The notes under the pieces are model-generated. The model was not told the DNA's origin and ran no database searches. It saw nothing but the letters and a program-made list of their open reading frames with translations. This document shows positions 49,309 to 61,600 of a stretch of 64,000 bases of DNA, in pieces; the stretch's first letter is position 1; each line of letters starts with the position of its first letter. Source of the stretch: Tubiluchus corallicola. Taxonomy: Eukaryota; Priapulida; Priapulimorpha; Priapulimorphida; Tubiluchidae. A program made the position numbers and the translations under genes. The stretch covers positions 62,001-126,000 of the forward strand of contig JAQGDQ010000107.1 of assembly GCA_030141605.1 (NCBI GenBank), read 5' to 3'.

Positions 49309-51806
49309 ATAGTAGTAATAGTAGACAATTTATTTTTACAATATTCGATGTAAAATATTACGTATACAATGTAACGACATGTCAAGGAGACTGCCACAAA
49401 AAATCTGTAAGGTCGTAAATGTGGCAGCCACCGGAAGAATAAAATATTCAACATGACGCAGGTGTTATTGTAAATGTTACACTCAAATAATGCAAGAGTC
49501 TTGCGTGATACAAGCATTACAGTAGCTTTTAAACAAACAATCAGTGAGTCTATGATAATCCTTAAAGTCTATGATATTCCATTAGAACTATGCTACCAGT
49601 ATAAGTAGTTTCATAGAGCTTTTTATTATCAAGAGCATTAATGTAAACCTTAAACCTTTTATAAAAACTAGACCATGACATTAGAAAGAGAGTTCACAAA
49701 AACAAACAGCTTGGCATATACAAGATAAAGCAATGTAATGTTTGTAAATTGATTAACTCCTTTACGATTAATAAACGTTTATTTCAGATTGACAAAGTTA
49801 ACAGATTGATACAAACCTCAGGCAACTTTTCAAGATCGGAAACCATGTTAAATACCTCATCAATAGTTGCAGGTAGTGCTACTGTTTTTTCCAGCAGGAT
49901 TAGTTGTGTTGGAAACTCGATTTGTGCGAGGACGGCCATGACAGCAACAATAATACAGCTGGGAACAACAAACTTCCAACTTGGCATTTTTCTGAAAAGG
50001 TATCAGTTGTTTACTTGGTCGAAAGTTCTCGTCAAGTATACAAAAAGCTCTACATAGGAGTCTAGAGCTGCAGTTTATAAAATAGTCACAAATTTTTCAC
50101 ATAATGTAGTGAAACCAACCTTGATTAAATATGGCATTAGTAACTATGCAAAAATGTCCACTCTTTGACTGTACTTTTTTTGAAAATGCGCTAAACATAC
50201 AAACTTTATACCATTTTGTAGATCTTTTCAAGCCCTGCAAATTCCACTAAGTTTTGTTTTTAATGATAATTGACAGGCAAAAATTAAAATTTGCGAAAAC
50301 TGGTCCATGCTAAACAAAATACACAGCACTACGCTATGAAGTTTTAGCTAATTTCTCTGCTGCATTGAAACAATTAATATAATACCTATTATCAAAAAAT
50401 AAAGAAAAATGCAGTACACATTATGCAGAATTTGGCCACCAGCTATACTAATTAAAACTAAAAAATACCAAATTTTTCTTTCACAAAGTAGTTTAGAATG
50501 CCGCCACATCTGAGCAGCCTGTAATAACTTAAATAAGCTCATTTCACAATGAAAAGAACCCAAAAACTGTCTCATTTTATTGCAATCAGTGCCCAGTCAA
50601 TTTTTTTGAACAGGATATTATGATTCAAAAATTTTGGAATGGCCAAGTTATTATTGATCTTAAATATAATCTATGATGTGGTAGCTTCACTTTTTTAACA
50701 AGTGGATGTCAAAAAAATCTGGAGTACAAAGAGTCCGGGCTTTTTTAAGAAACATACAGGCTTTTTAACCCTTTGAGAAATATCCAGATTTGCTGCATCT
50801 TGAGGCTGACAGGTCCGTACAAACTGGACTGACTAGTTCAGAAGTTCTTGTAGTGTGTAAAAATAAACAAGTGCTGTTACTCGATACCACAATAAAAAAG
50901 TACTGGAGTGACTTCACTGATTTGTGGACGTTAATGAATATCACAGGCAACTCAAGTTAAGGTAAGACAGAGTTCTACGTAGACTTTAAAAAAAGTGCAG
51001 CCACATATGCATATTGATTAAAACCCTAATTTCTAAATGAAGAAAGTGAATGTTTATATAAAATATAAGGTGTATACAAATTTTCATTATCTGAAATTTA
51101 GCTGCAAATTACATACAAGTATCCCTCCTTCCATGATTTTTTCAAATGCACTTCGTTGTCATCAGCCGTTTCGTATAGTACTTCGTCATTCTCAGTGGCT
51201 TCTTTCAAGTTGTCTGATTTTGTATCCTCACAATCTTTTGGTTCCACTTTTGACTTCTTATGCTCTTCTTCATCATTCATATTCTCTGCTTTTGGTTGAC
51301 TTTTTATGTCACTGGTTTTCTTCTCTTCACTGTTCTTGCTTTCGAAATGCTTTCCGCAGTTATCATTTTTTTCCTCAACAGCAACCATGTTTTCAGTTTT
51401 GTGGATATTCTCTGCATCACCACATGCGCTTCCACGACAATTATTCTTTACAATTTTTAGCTGATCTCCTAACCCAGAGTCATCTACTGAACTACAATAA
51501 GTTGTGCAATTATTAAATAAAATACTTATTAGTGTCACACACAAGCTCAGGGCTTTACGCTTGCAGTATTACTGCTGCTACGATTGTACGGTACTACTCC
51601 AAGCCAAAGCAAAACCAGTATTGTAGGTCATAGTAAGTGTATTCGAATCAGTCTGTTTACTCTTAAAATGTTGCTCATAACAAACTGACGGTCATGCAAC
51701 AATAAAACGTGTAAAAAGTAACAAACTGTCATGCAATTTATTTGCTATAAAATAAAAATCTATAACAGGATAGATGAGATAAAAACATAGTAACCGCTTA
51801 CTCCAT
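47618..51806 (-). CDS. Predicted single-pass membrane protein with acidic N-terminus and SRPBCC/START-like domain, six exons
   Basis: I do not recognise a named gene. A consistent minus-strand model has exons 51802-51806 (ATG GA), 51117-51491, 49817-49991, 49020-49113, 47743-47933 and 47618-47662 (TGA). It is 885 nt, 294 residues, with all junctions GT-AG and all phases matching. Residues 1 to about 128 are rich in Glu, Asp, Lys and Asn and look disordered. A hydrophobic stretch, WKFVVPSCIIVAVMAVL, follows at roughly 131-147. Then comes a segment of the SRPBCC (polyketide cyclase/START-like) pattern: EKTVALPATIDEVFNMVSD, LPEWMPEAG, IGPGFRSYAKIRKF, and a final beta-rich part. SRPBCC proteins bind hydrophobic ligands such as lipids, so a membrane-tethered lipid-binding role is an inference. 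The five-nucleotide first coding exon and the 14-residue last exon are the weakest parts; exons 2-5 are better supported by phase and composition. It is divergent with MTA and converges on PBLD. Confidence 0.62.
49190..49500 (-). repeat. (ACT)n microsatellite attached to a probable LINE 3' end
   Basis: Plus strand reads (AGT)n at 49190-49323. On the minus strand this is an (ACT)n run following a non-repetitive segment that ends TTGTAAAAATAAATTGTCTACT, the arrangement seen where a LINE 3' UTR ends in a trinucleotide tail. Lies in intron 4 (49114-49816 is intron 3) of the SRPBCC gene numbering by exon order. The poly-Thr frame is an artefact. Confidence 0.7.
49992..51116 (-). other. SRPBCC gene intron 2
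   Basis: Donor GTATGT at 51116, acceptor ACCTTTTCAG at 49992. AT-rich; no element or gene recognised. Confidence 0.6.
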
Positions 51807-52615
51807 CTTGTAAACAAATTCCCACAATGCGCTTCGGCTTCAATAAGTGAACAGTTTTTTTGAATGTTCTCTTGTTTCTTAATATAGAATTTTCATAAAG
51901 AAATGTGTTAACAAAAAGTTTTTGTGAGACTGCGATTTTATTTGCATTTTCCTTATTTGTAAGAGGAAAAGCTACACTTAATTACACGCTGGTAACCATA
52001 TTGTTATGCATTTTAATTTCATTTAATTTGCGTCTATAATATTAATGTTCTCACTTGTAACTTTTCCACATCCGTAATTCATCGTTGGTTAAGCTACTCC
52101 TATTGTACAATTCAATTCAATTTTTTATTCGCACATTAAAATGAAATAATTTACATGAACATAAAAGCTGACTATGAACGGTGAGATTACTGGAGACGAG
52201 TCCTTCAGCATCGTTGGCTTTCATCGAACTTGCACCAATGATGGGTCGTGCTGGCCTGCTATATGTCACTTCACTGATCATTTTCTGTTTTAAGTTTGCT
52301 TCGTATCCGCTTTTCACTTCTGCATAAATCTTTCCTATGTATTACGTGCAGTTCAGCAATAGCTTATGATCTGTCATAATATAGGCAATACTTTAAAATA
52401 AAATTGAAAAAGAAAAATTTGAAAATTTTAGTTTTATAAATCAGTGCATTATAAGTGATTACTTTGCTGAGCTTTGTCTTCTTTCCCAAAATGAAATTCA
52501 ACTATAGGTTAAGCAAATCATTTCACTGGGTTTCTCGAACGACATATTAGGCTATTACTCAGGCTGCTACTACACCTATGTTGAATGTTATTGCAGCTCG
52601 TGAACAACAAGCAAC
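51807..52615. promoter_or_regulatory. Divergent intergenic region, SRPBCC gene / MTA
   Basis: This stretch of about 810 bp separates the predicted start of the minus-strand membrane protein gene from the MTA start. It probably carries both promoters. It also contains a minus-strand repeat fragment at about 52100-52320 whose 3' end has an ATTGAATTGAATTG-type tail, typical of a LINE 3' end. No core promoter element was identified. Confidence 0.4.
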
Positions 52616-55600
52616 ATGGCAGCAAACATGTATCGAGTCGGCGATTACGTTTTCTTCGAGACGTCCTCAACATCGCCATTCCTCATTCGCAGAATAGAAG
52701 AACTTAATAAAACACAAACGGGCAAGTAGAACACTTTTTTAAAATATTTCCTGCATGTATCCTTGCACACTGATAAGCACGTAGAAAATATGCCCAAGTT
52801 ATTGTTGCTATACTGGCTACTCAACCTGTTTTTGCAGGAAATGTTGAAGCTAAAGTTATGTGCTTTTATCGACGTCGGGACATATCCGGAGGCCTGCTTA
52901 TGCTGGCAGATAAACATCAGAGTGCTCTTGAAGAAGAGCATGATGATAAACTGTCTGAAAAACAGAGCCATCAGTTGCGGCATCGCGAACTTTTTCTTTC
53001 CCGACAGGTAAGCAATTGTCAATTTTTTTATTATTTAGCTGTGTATTTATTATTTATGCAGTTAAGATGTGTTATAGTAGTAGATTAGCATTTTTATCAA
53101 AACAGTTTTATCTATTTTTAATGCTTTCACAGTTTTCATGTTTACAGGTTTGTTCCAACCACTTAGTTTTACTGAATCTGTTCATAATTTCTCAGGAATT
53201 AACTTTGTGTAAGGTCTTAGTATCAAAATGTAATATTAGGAAGTAGTGTTTACAAGTGCAGAAGAAATCTAACACCGATACCATTTTCCTTACACCTTAT
53301 AAAAAACATTTTTTATAAGGTGCAAACTCACTTTCTATGAGTTGCTTAGTAGTTTGCAAATTTGTCATGGTTTTTGGTTTTTGATTTTTTTTGCTGTTGT
53401 ATTTTTGTTTTTGTATTTCTGCACGTTTATGTATTTTTTAATATAGTTGTGTCTAGTGTCATTAGCATCCTTTTGTTTACTGTCCTTTGAGAAGGGTGGT
53501 TGACTCGATAACCTTTGGTTTTTCGCCACCCTTTTTCCTATGTTCGTTTGTATTTTTGTGTATTTTATTGTCAAATCATTGTATATTTATGGAGGAAGAT
53601 AAAATTACTATTATTATTATTATTATTATTATTATTGTCGGGTACCTGGGTGCACAATTGTTAAGATACAACAGCAGTGAAGAAATTAAAGTCATTTATA
53701 TTATTAAAATAAAAGCAACGTTGGTATATGTCAACTAACTGCACTGTTACATTAACAACAAGCATTCATTTATTGCATGCTGAGGGACAACTCGTGAGCT
53801 GAAACTCACGAAAGTTAATGTTTTGCTTCATGCCATATTTGGCTGTTTTATTCTGTCAGACTCCTGAACTACTTAATTACACGCTTTTATCAGTGAGTCA
53901 GATATGTCAGCCTAGGTACTGTGCTGAGGTCTATTAATACTTGTAGAGGCTAGGGGAATGAAATAATCAATATTATCCTTTTTGTGTGTTGTTAAACTAA
54001 AAAATCCGAGTATTCATATCATTGTTAGTGATGTGAAATAGGTTTTTAATTGTTAAAGGAAAACCGGACGATTGGGTAAACATTAGTTCAGAATAAAGTG
54101 TGCTCTAAAATATTGAAAACTATAATAGCTTTTCTTAAATCAAAGCTGAGATTAAATAATAATTGCCTTGGATACTCAAATTTTGTTAAACTTTCAAAGC
54201 TATGCACGGCTCAGTGAATCTACTAAGATTGGCAACAGCGCCTTTTTGTCACATGCATGTGACCGCCAAATAGAAGGCGTTACCGTGACAACCATGATCA
54301 TGAACTGCAGTGTTAGTTTCTGACGTCATATGACATAGAGCCCATTTTCGTGACATCGCAGTACTATAACACTGTAAATGTGCTTGACACGCAAGGGAAG
54401 ATACCTGCCATTGCCCAAACTGTGATTAGTTTCTGACGTAAGCAATAGTTGTGTTTGGTTGCCATTAATTAACTTTCTAAGCTTATTATTCAAATATAAG
54501 AGACAATTGCTAACTTTCATTGGCAAGAAAATTTATATTTTGGACAGTAAATTAAAATGAGATTGAGTCTAAACAATCATCAGCTTTTCCTTTAATAAAT
54601 AGTTTTATTTGGATAGTTAGCCTCATCGTAATGAATTGTTTTTTGTAAGTCACCTCTATGTCAAAAGTGGCGTCATCTGTCATCTGGCTGTTAGCCTTGG
54701 GCACTGCCAAGGCAGCAGTTAATTGTCTGTTACTGCAGAAGTGTGCAGCAGAAGGTGGCCTTTATATTTTAAATTCTTAAATGATCAATATCGTCTTAAC
54801 AATAACGTTTGCATTTTCATTGTGTGAATTGGGTAGAACTATCAGGCACTGGTAGTAAACAATGTGATGAATTACTTGGGTGCATTGTACCCATGGAAAC
54901 ACTATTAAGAAGCATTTTTTGATTGAACCCTAGTAATGATAAAATGCTTAACTTGATTAATTGCTTACTTTCAGAATTTGTTCAGAAATGAACTTCAATA
55001 TAACTTCGTTAACAAGCTCAAGTTACAACAATCTAAACTGTGCTTATCACAATTTATTTTGTATTTAGGTTGAAACACTCCCTGCCACACATATCAGAGG
55101 TAAATGCTCGGTTGCCTTACTAAATGAGACTGAATCGTTGAACAGCTACTTAGACAGAGATGATGCTTTCTTCTACTCATTAGTCTATGATCCGACGCAG
55201 AAAACTTTGCTAGCTGATAAAGGAGAAATACGTGTTGGGAGCAACTTCCAAGCTGAGATACAAAACCTTCTTGGAGAAGGTAATTTAATGTTACATAAAT
55301 TACTTTTTGTGAGAATAAGCTTTTCAGTTGTTACATTCAAGCAATGTGTGTTTTGCAATTGATGTAAATATTTCTTATAATTTACCAGCCTAAAAACAAG
55401 AATCGTAATATCGGTATTGAACACATTTCTGAGATGTTTTATTGCAATATGTTTTATGTTTGTTGCACCTCGCAACATTGTCTTCACTCTAAAATATTTT
55501 GACTCATCTGCTTTTGTGCGCTTATCAATTGCCAGATCTGTTTTTTACTAAAAAAGTTCAGAAAAAAAGTGCAAAAAAGCAGTCAGAAGGCTTTTTCTAC

Positions 55601-58600
55601 TAGATTGTTTTAGTGAGCCTTTGACAAGTGTATAAACTTCAGAGACAACTGAATGCAAAAAGAAAGGAATTAAAATGGTGCATGAAGTCATAGATTATCC
55701 AAGATCTTCGCTTACATGACATATATTTGCATTAATCTGAAAAATACAGACAACTCAGCGCATGATTAAGTTCAGAAAACACTGAAATGTTCGTGATATC
55801 GCACTATGATATGGCTTCGTGTGCAGTGATTTAGTCAGCTTTTCCTTTTTGCACTTGAAAGGGAGAAAATAGCAACAAAATGTCACAAATCAATCTGCAC
55901 GGAACACAATGCCCTCAGAGCTTTCTTGTTATTCTGAAGCCATATCTTTTCAGTTCTCATTTACAGCAAGTCCTTGCTTAACGACTCCCCGTTTAACAAC
56001 GTTTCGTTTTAACACCGCTGAACATTTGACACCATTTTCTCACTTAACGACACACGTTTCGTTTTAAAGACGATTTTTTAAGTTGCTGACAACCATTTTT
56101 TATCAACAACTTTTTTTTGCCTAATTTGGAGTATAAAAGCCATGCAAATTGCATAATTTTGTTCTAAAAGCACATTAGTAACCCAAACAGTGTAATTATT
56201 ATAATGCTTTTGGTTCCCAACTATCTGCGTACTAAATTCTAGCCGCTTGTATGAAGATCTATTTGCCGATCCAGTCTCCAGACACCTGAGTTTAAACTTG
56301 ATGCCAAGGAATTTTGTGTGCAACTTGTTGCTATAACAACCAGATTAATACTTCCTGAAATTGCCTCAAGATGGCTTCATGCAGGGCTAGGCCTTCTCTT
56401 TGCATTGTTTAAATGTGAACTGTCTGTATACAGGTTTCAATAGACCCATATCCAGTCTAGCTAGATTTTGGTAAGAAAGATAGATGGTTTCTGGCAATTA
56501 ATCAGTAGAAATATGAATAAAACTCATAAAACATTTGATGTATACAATTTAAGCAGCATCGATTTTTGCTTCTGGAACGTATCTCAATTCTTTTACATTA
56601 CTTTCCATGGAAGTCTTGGTTTCGTTTAACGACGTTTCGCTTAATGTCACATTTTGCTGGAGTGCATTAGCGTCGTTAAGTGAAGACTTGCTGTACTAAT
56701 GTGTTTGTCTGTTTTTAGGTGAATCTGACAATCGTGTTGTGTCTGAACTGGAAAGTCTTATTTACACGCCAGAGAATCCATTATCTGATATTCAAATTGA
56801 CCAGTTTATGGTCATTGCTCGGTCAGTGGGAACATTTGCTCGTGCTTTAGATTGTTCTAGTACGGTCAAACAGCCGAGTCTGCACATGAGCGCGGCTGCT
56901 GCTTCTAGAGATGTAACTTTATTCCATGCAATGAATGTATTGCACTTGTCCGGTAAACACCTTAGTTGATTAGTTTGCTAATATTTCTTTTCTGTTTTAA
57001 TAACTTTGTAGGCGCGGGTTATTAAATTGATACAGTAGGTGCACTTAATTGACTCACGGTTAATAGACTCAATCAATTAATTGACTCAAAAACGCCTGGT
57101 ACGGGCCACTTCTATTGAAATGTACATAAATACTGTCGGTAATTGACTTAAATAACTCTGCATAATTGAATCAATATTTTTGCTTCACATGATTCAATAA
57201 GACACTTTCCCATGATTAATAAGCTTTTATGACTTTTATATCATCTTAGTTCGCTTTTGTCCTATAATATACATAAGAAACAATCATGTTAAGTACCGTT
57301 TTGTTTATAAGCAGGAACGTTTATCATATGCTAATATGCTAGCCTAATGGTTTGCTTTGACCCGCCTGGCCACTGCAATTAACCTGGTTACCCAAGAATT
57401 CTTGAAAGCTAAACATTTAGTCACTTGCTTAGCGATTTGTTTTTGAAGCTCTGACTATTTTTGCCAGAATGTCTTATCAGTTAGATGTTGCTGGATGCAG
57501 GTACAGTACAGTTGCTGGCATCCCTGGTGTAGTCCAAAGGAAAGCGGGGCGATACGTTTGGCACCAAGTTGGCTGCAGGAGCTGCCGGAGTCAGTGAGCA
57601 CACTGCACACTGGTCCGCCTTCGGGGCTCCACTCCTGATTTGGAAGGTTTACTCCTCTACACATGGCCATTGAGTCACTTGACCTCCTCCGCCCTCTAGT
57701 CTTTGGCTGCTTGTGCAGCTCCTTGCCTAGTGTCGAGATACAGTGTGGGCATCCCGCAAGCCTACAGCACCTGGTATTCCTAGGCGCACTAACCAGGCTC
57801 TATGTTGCTTAACTTCGGTGATCAGATGAGAACCGGTGTTTTCAACGTGATTTGGCCGTAGTTACACAGTACAGTAAGTATGTCACAATTATAGCAAGCA
57901 GGAGCTTAGGCGAACCTACCGACGAAGCTACTTGCGGGGAAACACGGGCACCACTAACAGTTTAAGCACGCCAAACACTAAGTATTTCTTTCGAAAATTT
58001 ATGCGTGATCATACAACAGCAGATCCATTAAAATTCATTAAAACATTTGCAGTGCATAGTAAGCTGTTGACTCATACTTCTATACCAGTAATACTGTACC
58101 CATCGGTTAATAGGTTCAGTCGGTTAATTGGACAAAAACACTTCGGTCCCAAAGTGAGTCTATTAAGTGACACCTACTGTATTAGCTTTAGAGAGCTTAG
58201 ATTTCTGGCCAAAGTACTAGCTGCAACTATATACTGTATCCGATATAACTTAAAAAAATTTGTCTAAGCTTGCTTAAATTAATAGTAACCAACCAATTTA
58301 TTGGTTGTTAGTGTAAAGGTGCCTTTGAAATGACAGTTTTTATTTAAAAATTACTATATTTAAAACACAGTATGTGTTAGCAGTGAGTATGATTTTTGAG
58401 GATTTTATCAAGGTTTCTATAATTGAAGTTTGAAACGTAGTGAACGTTGGAAAGCCTGTCTCATGTTGTTACTTTTCTGTAATTTATAGAGTGGTATTTT
58501 TTATTAGATAGAAAAATATAGCTAAATTTTATTTACACAGTTTAGTTAACCTGTTTGCAGTTATTATAATTAATGCACTTTTGTGTACATTAATACAATA

Positions 58601-61600
58601 ATGTACTTTTAATTTTTTTTGCGGTTAACAACGTCTTGCTAGAGTGTATTTTTTATAGGTTACGATCTCTCAAAGGCAATTTCAACACTTGTGCCACCAA
58701 GTGGCCCAGTCTTGTGTCGCGATGAAATGGAGGAGTGGTCGGCTGCCGAAGCAAATCTTTTTGAAGAAGCCATTGAGAAATACGGAAAAGATTTTGGTGA
58801 CATTAGACAAGACTTCTTACCATGGAAATCTTTAAAGAACATTATAGAGTATGCGCATGTACAGTAATGTTGAAAATTTGGTTTATAGATTTAAGATTTG
58901 CGACATTTCACTACCAGAAGCCAACTTGTCAACAGTTCACCAATATGGCAGATGAAACAATGATGAGAAATTGTTAGAACTCAGAGCAATCACTCTTTAG
59001 TATATAATCTTAACTTTATTTCCTGCTGTACTATTTAATTGTGAAGTGTTTGTTCATTGAATTGTTGCTTAAGATAAACAGATGCTTGAGTAGCCATTAA
59101 AATTATGAAGAACTGGTTAGTTTTTTTGCTTTTACCTTATGTAGTTGTGTGACATTAGTGGTATACCTTACATCCAGGTGCTAGATTGCAATTTTACATC
59201 CATAATTTTATTTTGCAAGGAGTAGTAATATAATATTAGGTCTGAAAAACCTTTTAAGAGCTTAAGTGTTTCTTGGAAATATGGTAAAATGGTTTTTTGA
59301 TAAAAAAGTGTGTTTGGAAATTATAAGAGTGAAAGTTGTTTAAAAAGAACACAAACACTGCATTAATTTTCTAGCTTAGTATTTTTCAATAAAGGTTATT
59401 GTTCGAAGCCATAGTTGGTGGAGACCAGCGTCGATCTTTTCGTTGGGTGATCATTCAAAATTTTATGTTTTTTTATACTCTATGTGATCCATTTTTTTAT
59501 TTCAGATACTACTACATGTGGAAAACAACAGACCGTTATGTACAGCAGAAACGTGTAAAAGCCGTTGAGGCAGAAAGCAAGTTGAAACAAGTGTACATTC
59601 CAAACTACAACAAACCTAACCCTGCAGCAATTCAGGGCCAAAGAAATGGATTTGAGGGTGTCGATTCTCGTGCGTGTGAAAGCTGCTTTACCAGTGTTTC
59701 ACATCAGTGGTAAGCTGTTTTGGCAATTGGGTTTATCTGTCAGAGATTTCTTGAGATAAGTGCTTCCAAATGTGGTAAAGAGACAATAACCATGCGGAAC
59801 AAAATACCTGCAAGTACTAATTCAACTTCGTCGTTACCAAGATTCAAAAAAAGTTTGAAAACTTTATTCTTTAATGCGAATTAAAGGTTGACCTTGTATA
59901 GTATGTTCACGCGTATGTTCAGATTTACAGTGAGTGACAGACTGGCCGATAGTGTACTTCTGTTCATAAATATATATATATATTTTTGCAATGTCTTAAT
60001 AGCAATCTCATATTCAACTAATCCACATCATTTCACTAACCTAATCGTACTAATTCCCATCTCCTACACTATCAGTCCATCATTTTTTACCTTCCCTTTT
60101 TGCACCCTAACACCTGCATCATTAATGATATCATGTCATGCCAATTTTATTATGAAATTAATGTAATTATATAATCTTATGTACACCTTGTCATCGTAAT
60201 GTGTTTTGCTATATTGTATTGTTGTTTGGTGTTTTCGTAATAACTAAAAATAAATAAATAAAAATGAGCAGTTCAATTTCTCATCTTAAAGGATACTGTG
60301 AGAAGCTTCTATCCTCAAAAATGCATGTCAAAATACATAATCCTTGTTACTAGTGGCTTGAACTTGGCGTACTGAGTGGCAAATTGTATAAAATATTCCA
60401 AGGCACTAATGATCAGTTTGTTGACTTTAAATTCTTCTGCAATTATTGTGTTGAACTTCACTATTTTTATTTACGTTTTTTTTCCCAGGTATGCTTGGGG
60501 TGCATCGCACCTGCACTGTCGTGTTTGTGCCAACTGCTGGACATACTGGAAGAAGTACGGAGGCCTGAAAATGCCAACCCGATTAGAGCAGGCAGAAAAT
60601 CAGGCTGCTCAGATGCAGATGCAGACATATAAATGCAGTGTTCTTGGTGAGTTGAAAATTATTCAAGGTGACAGTAACAGTTCAGTTTTACTTATTAAAA
60701 TCATGCAACATTTTTTGGACTCGATTTATTTTAAATATAAAAGAAAATTCACATTGAATATATCTTGTCAAATTAAACACAACTCTACAACCTTGATAAG
60801 AACTTATGAATGTCAGTAGAAATATTTACTCTCCTTTTCCGTCACATGCATGCTCCACTCAGGTTCCCACGGTCAGGGAAAATCCTTAAAAATGCAGGCT
60901 ATCCTGGAAAGTCATGGAAAAGTCAGGGAAAATGATGAAAATGGGGTGAAAAGTCCGGGAAATTGGAAATCGTTGCAAAAATAATCACCATGGACCGATA
61001 TTTTTTCAAACATATTTTTCAGCGATTCGTATTCAAATAAAATTTTGCTATGGCAGGCTCCCAGTTTCAATTTCTGTGCCAAAAATAATGATTGGATTAA
61101 GAAAGTTTATTTAATGTAATTAGTGTCATTTCGTTAGCACTACTGCAATTGTGCAGACACATTATATATCAGTATATGTATGAATGTCCACACATAAAAA
61201 TGTTTAATTACGTTTACTGGTAATACAGTTTCTGCTTATCTTCGTCATGGAAAATCTATATTTGGTCAGGTAAAAGTTTCGGAGGTCATGGAAATTTATT
61301 TTAAAATTCTGTAGGAACCCTGTCCACTGAACTCTCACTTCTATCAAAATTTCCAGCATAATTATTAATGGTTTTCTCTTTATTTTCACATGTGCTGATA
61401 GGCTGAATGAACTACAGTTATGGAGGTATTTTTGCATATGTGAGCAAATTTTTGCTAGGAAATACTTGAAAAAGTTCATGAAAACTAGTGTTTTAAAGGA
61501 CTGGAAATAAATACAAAGAACACAGTTTTTCTCATTTTTTTTCTCATTCGCACTTTTTGTGAAAGAAACATTTTTATTTTGCATCAAAACATTATTGATT

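Larger units (their letters stand above)
57033..58179. mobile_element. Second TA-flanked pogo/mariner-like element, carrying a nested SINE
   Basis: Left end TA-CAGTAGGTGCACTTAATTG, right end CTATTAAGTGACACCTACTG-TA; the inverted ends share CAGTAGGTG.CACTTAAT.GACTCA. Sub-terminal TTAATTGACTCA and GGTTAATAGRCT motifs recur on both sides. 1147 bp in MTA intron 4, of which about 400 bp is the 5S-derived insert at 57460-57865. No transposase frame. Confidence 0.8.

Noticed and set aside
49176-49517. 113-codon frame with poly-Thr
   Set aside because: Translation of the (ACT)n microsatellite.
51037-51516. 159-codon plus-strand frame
   Set aside because: Shadow of the acidic exon on the other strand, whose phases fit the SRPBCC gene.
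51117-51560. Signal-peptide-like N-terminus (ALSLCVTLISILFNN) upstream of the acidic exon
   Set aside because: No ATG in that frame before a stop; the acceptor TTATTGTAG at 51492 and the matching phase of ATG GA|GTAAGC at 51802 favour a start without a signal peptide. Not fully excluded.
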